Below, one piece after another: positions 61,605 to 64,000 of a stretch of 64,000 bases of DNA (within the stretch, counting starts at the first letter, position 1; each line of letters begins with the position of its first letter). Source of the stretch: Saccharomyces mikatae IFO 1815 (Eukaryota > Ascomycota > Saccharomycetes > Saccharomycetales > Saccharomycetaceae); contig NC_079271.1 in the NCBI RefSeq assembly GCF_947241705.1, positions 1 to 64,000 on the forward strand. The letters are read 5' to 3'. Under the pieces are notes generated by a model, which was not told the origin of the DNA, did no database searches, and was given only the letters and a program-made list of their open reading frames with translations. A program made the position numbers and the translations under genes.

Positions 61605-62306
61605 ATGGCGAAATTTCAGAGGAAAAGAAGTAAGGCTCTTGGGTCATCTCTAGAGATGTCCCAGATAATGGATGCAGGCGCAAACAAAATTAAAAGAAGA
61701 ATAAGAGATTTAGAAAGATTACTAAAAAAGAAAAAGGATATATTGCCCTCCACTGTGATAATAGAAAAAGAAAGAAATTTGCAAGCTTTACGGTTAGAAT
61801 TGCAGAATAACGAACTCAAGAATAAAATCAAAGCCAATGCTAAAAAATATCATATGGTGAGATTCTTTGAAAAGAAAAAAGGATTAAGAAAATATCACAG
61901 ATTACTAAAGAAAATAAATGAATCTGGAACAGAAGATAAGGATCTACAGGAAAAATTGAGGGCCACTAAAATTGAACTATGTTACGTGATAAATTTTCCC
62001 AAAACTGAGAAGTACATAGCATTATACCCAAATGATACACCATCTACAGACCCAAAGGGTGTAGAATTGACGAATATCAGAAGAGAACAATTTTTAAAGT
62101 TAGTAGCTAAAAAAATGGATGAAAACGCTCTACAGGTATCCTTTGAAGAAATTCTAATGGGTAAGAAATTGGATGAAGATTCTATTGGATTAACATTATC
62201 ACCAAAAGAAGACCATAAGGATGAATCACACGCATCATCGATAAAGGACAGAAAAGAGCTGGAACAAGTCGAGGGACAAGATGAAAAAGATGACTTTTTT
62301 GAATAA
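61605..62306 (+). CDS. EFG1: 18S rRNA maturation factor Efg1
   Basis: 233 residues, equal to S. cerevisiae Efg1 (YGR271C-A). A nucleolar protein needed for small-subunit rRNA processing and normal G1. Visible features are a basic N-terminus (AKFQRKRSKALGSSLEMSQ) and a long predicted coiled coil at about 28-120 (KRRIRDLERLLKKKKDILP, RLELQNNELKNKIKANAKKY, VRFFEKKKGLRKYHRLLKK). The conserved segment CYVINFPKTEKYIALYPNDT and an acidic C-terminus (EGQDEKDDFFE) follow. It is convergent with SLH1, with only 100 bp between the stops. Confidence 0.95.
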   Translation: MAKFQRKRSKALGSSLEMSQIMDAGANKIKRRIRDLERLLKKKKDILPSTVIIEKERNLQALRLELQNNELKNKIKANAKKYHMVRFFEKKKGLRKYHRLLKKINESGTEDKDLQEKLRATKIELCYVINFPKTEKYIALYPNDTPSTDPKGVELTNIRREQFLKLVAKKMDENALQVSFEEILMGKKLDEDSIGLTLSPKEDHKDESHASSIKDRKELEQVEGQDEKDDFFE

Positions 62307-62406
62307 AAGTGTAAAATGTTCATGTATAGATTATATACTAGGATGTACATTAGGTACATATTAGCTTTTATTTCTAACAAAGTAACCGTTTTTTGTTTTT
62401 TTTTTC

Positions 62407-64000
62407 CTAAGACATTAATTTATGGCTTAAATCGTAACGTAATCTTAAAGCATCATTAATAAGGGCAAACTGCAATTCTTCTCCACGGATTTCTTCAGGA
62501 ATAAAAAGATCACAATGTATGACCACTTCTTTATTCATTTTCTTAGGTTGACATCTTTTGATCATTAACAGTTCGTCACCCTTGTATCCAATTAAGAACC
62601 ATAATTCTTTTTGCATTTTAGGAAATTTGTTACAATATACTTCAAACCCTTTATTATGCATATTTGAAGAGTGCTTACTGTAAAATGTTAACACACTGTT
62701 ATCTTCCTGTTTTTTAAACTTAATAGTGTCCAAAACTGGCAGTCTTTGACAAACGCTAACAAACTTTTTCTTTATATTTTCGTCTTCTATCATTCCTGAG
62801 GTTAATCGATTGAAAATACTCATTAATTTCTTAGAGCCAAGTCTTCCTATTTCCTCTAAGGTTAACATATTTTTTTTACTTTTCTGTGACGATACTTCCA
62901 TGAAACCTTGCTCGTTGAAAGAGTAATCTTTAAATCTTTTGAGTTGTAATCCAGGCAGTACAGTAACAGGATCATCTTCATACCAATACCCTTGTTTAAT
63001 GCATTGCATCATTTTTATCATTGTCAAAACTGTATGAAAGTATCCCAGCTCACTAGCAACATCAATATAAGCCTGTAGAATACGTAAAGATTGATCCAAA
63101 ACTGATACCGTATCCTGGATGTAGTCCGCAATCGGCAAATCTACACGGCTTAAGTGAGCCTGCAGTAATAAAAATGTCTTTACATGTGGATCCCACATTG
63201 GTAATTCGAATTCATCGATGAAGGTGCTTTCAACAGAGTATCTTAATTGCTGTGACATTTCTTCGTTCATGATAATTTCACCACCTCTTACAGGTAATTC
63301 ATTATATTCAATAGCCAGTGATAACCATCTCATTATTTCTTGGAAAGTCGCGTGGTCATGTATCTGTTTCAATAATTGACGTATTGTTAAATGCGAAATA
63401 TAGTAGTATGATGATATACTTAAGAACGGCGTAGCAACAATGTCATTCCCATGTAATGAAACGCATTGAGATTCTTGTAAATTCTCTAATGTACTGTCTA
63501 TCAAAGAGCTCAAGTGTTCACTGACGCCTGCAGTGCTAGTATCATCCTCAATATTATAGTACGTTGGATTATGATGCGCTCTACGGAACAAAAATGTCCA
63601 GCTCAAAAAATCTAAGGCTTCTTGTTTATTGCTTATACTACCAGATGTTATTTCTGCACCTAAATGATCATCTAGTACCTTATGCAAAGAAGATTCAACA
63701 GGGAAACCAACGTTGAGGAAATGCTTATAAAACATTTTCTTGGATTCTTTTGTATAAACTATGGCGGTACCTGTAGTATCATAGGCTGGTCTACCAGCTC
63801 TTCCCATCATTTGAAGAATATCTGTTAAATCCATGTCTCTATATCCTTCAATCTTTGCATCAAAAAATTGCGTACCTTTAATAATAACCAAATGAGCAGG
63901 TAAGTTAACACCCCACGCTAAGGTTGATGTGGCTATTAAAATCTGAATCTTGTTTTTCTGGAATAACTGATGAGAAATAGAACGATCCTTTTGCACTAAA
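62407..64000 (-). CDS. SLH1: Ski2-like RNA helicase Slh1, C-terminal part
   Basis: The last ~530 residues of a protein of about 1967; the frame continues past the right edge of the window. Slh1 (Rqt2) is the helicase of the RQT complex that splits collided ribosomes after Hel2 ubiquitination. The visible part begins inside the second helicase cassette: IATSTLAWGVNLPAH (motif V region) and ILQMMGRAGRPAYD (motif VI). The winged-helix region and the C-terminal Sec63 domain (about the last 310 residues, TPFLSISSYYYISHLTIRQL, FLLLQAHLSRVDLPI) follow. The N-terminal cassette lies outside the window. No break is seen. Confidence 0.95.
   Translation of the reverse strand, partial: LVQKDRSISHQLFQKNKIQILIATSTLAWGVNLPAHLVIIKGTQFFDAKIEGYRDMDLTDILQMMGRAGRPAYDTTGTAIVYTKESKKMFYKHFLNVGFPVESSLHKVLDDHLGAEITSGSISNKQEALDFLSWTFLFRRAHHNPTYYNIEDDTSTAGVSEHLSSLIDSTLENLQESQCVSLHGNDIVATPFLSISSYYYISHLTIRQLLKQIHDHATFQEIMRWLSLAIEYNELPVRGGEIIMNEEMSQQLRYSVESTFIDEFELPMWDPHVKTFLLLQAHLSRVDLPIADYIQDTVSVLDQSLRILQAYIDVASELGYFHTVLTMIKMMQCIKQGYWYEDDPVTVLPGLQLKRFKDYSFNEQGFMEVSSQKSKKNMLTLEEIGRLGSKKLMSIFNRLTSGMIEDENIKKKFVSVCQRLPVLDTIKFKKQEDNSVLTFYSKHSSNMHNKGFEVYCNKFPKMQKELWFLIGYKGDELLMIKRCQPKKMNKEVVIHCDLFIPEEIRGEELQFALINDALRLRYDLSHKLMS

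Overview
The window is the end of a yeast chromosome from the genus Saccharomyces, read inward from the telomere. The first ~58 bases are C1-3A telomeric repeat. They are followed by a degenerate CACCAT-type satellite, X-element sequence, subtelomeric families (an IMD fragment, a COS relic, a PAU gene, solo LTRs) and then single-copy genes. The single-copy order BIO2-ZUO1-ERV29-YGR283C-BGL2-YOR1-PXR1-SCW4-CWC22-CAB4-RNH70-RTT102-TAF1-YGR273C-EFG1-SLH1 is that of the right end of S. cerevisiae chromosome VII, inverted here. Proteins differ from remembered S. cerevisiae sequences by a few percent (roughly 4-5% in Zuo1, under 2% in Bgl2). I therefore infer another species of the genus, such as S. 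mikatae, S. jurei or S. kudriavzevii; I cannot fix which.

Layout. 1-9.6 kb: telomere, hexanucleotide satellite, a 7 x 14-bp minisatellite, core-X sequence, a 5'-truncated IMP dehydrogenase relic sandwiched between two core-X copies, a tau-like solo LTR, a broken unrecognised gene, a delta solo LTR and a COS gene with one frameshift. 9.6-10 kb: a PAU gene. 11.8-33.4 kb: two tandem maltose/isomaltose cassettes. 35.3-64 kb: compact single-copy genes, ending inside SLH1.

The centre of interest is the MAL region. Each cassette has the order maltase (-), permease (+), Zn2Cys6 activator (-), isomaltase (+). In the outer cassette all four genes are intact: a MALx2 maltase, a MAL31/MAL61-type maltose permease, a MAL33/63-type activator and an IMA isomaltase. 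The inner cassette, next to BIO2, matches S. cerevisiae MAL1: an AGT1/MAL11-type permease, MAL13 and IMA1. Its maltase is reduced to a decayed relic at about 23.60-24.18 kb. The paralogue pairs have diverged very unequally: permeases strongly, activators moderately, isomaltases about 6-7% with a nearly identical first third. This points to gene conversion between the isomaltases and long separate histories for the permeases. Together the cassettes would supply uptake (narrow and broad specificity), hydrolysis of alpha-1,4 and alpha-1,6 glucosides, and transcriptional control.
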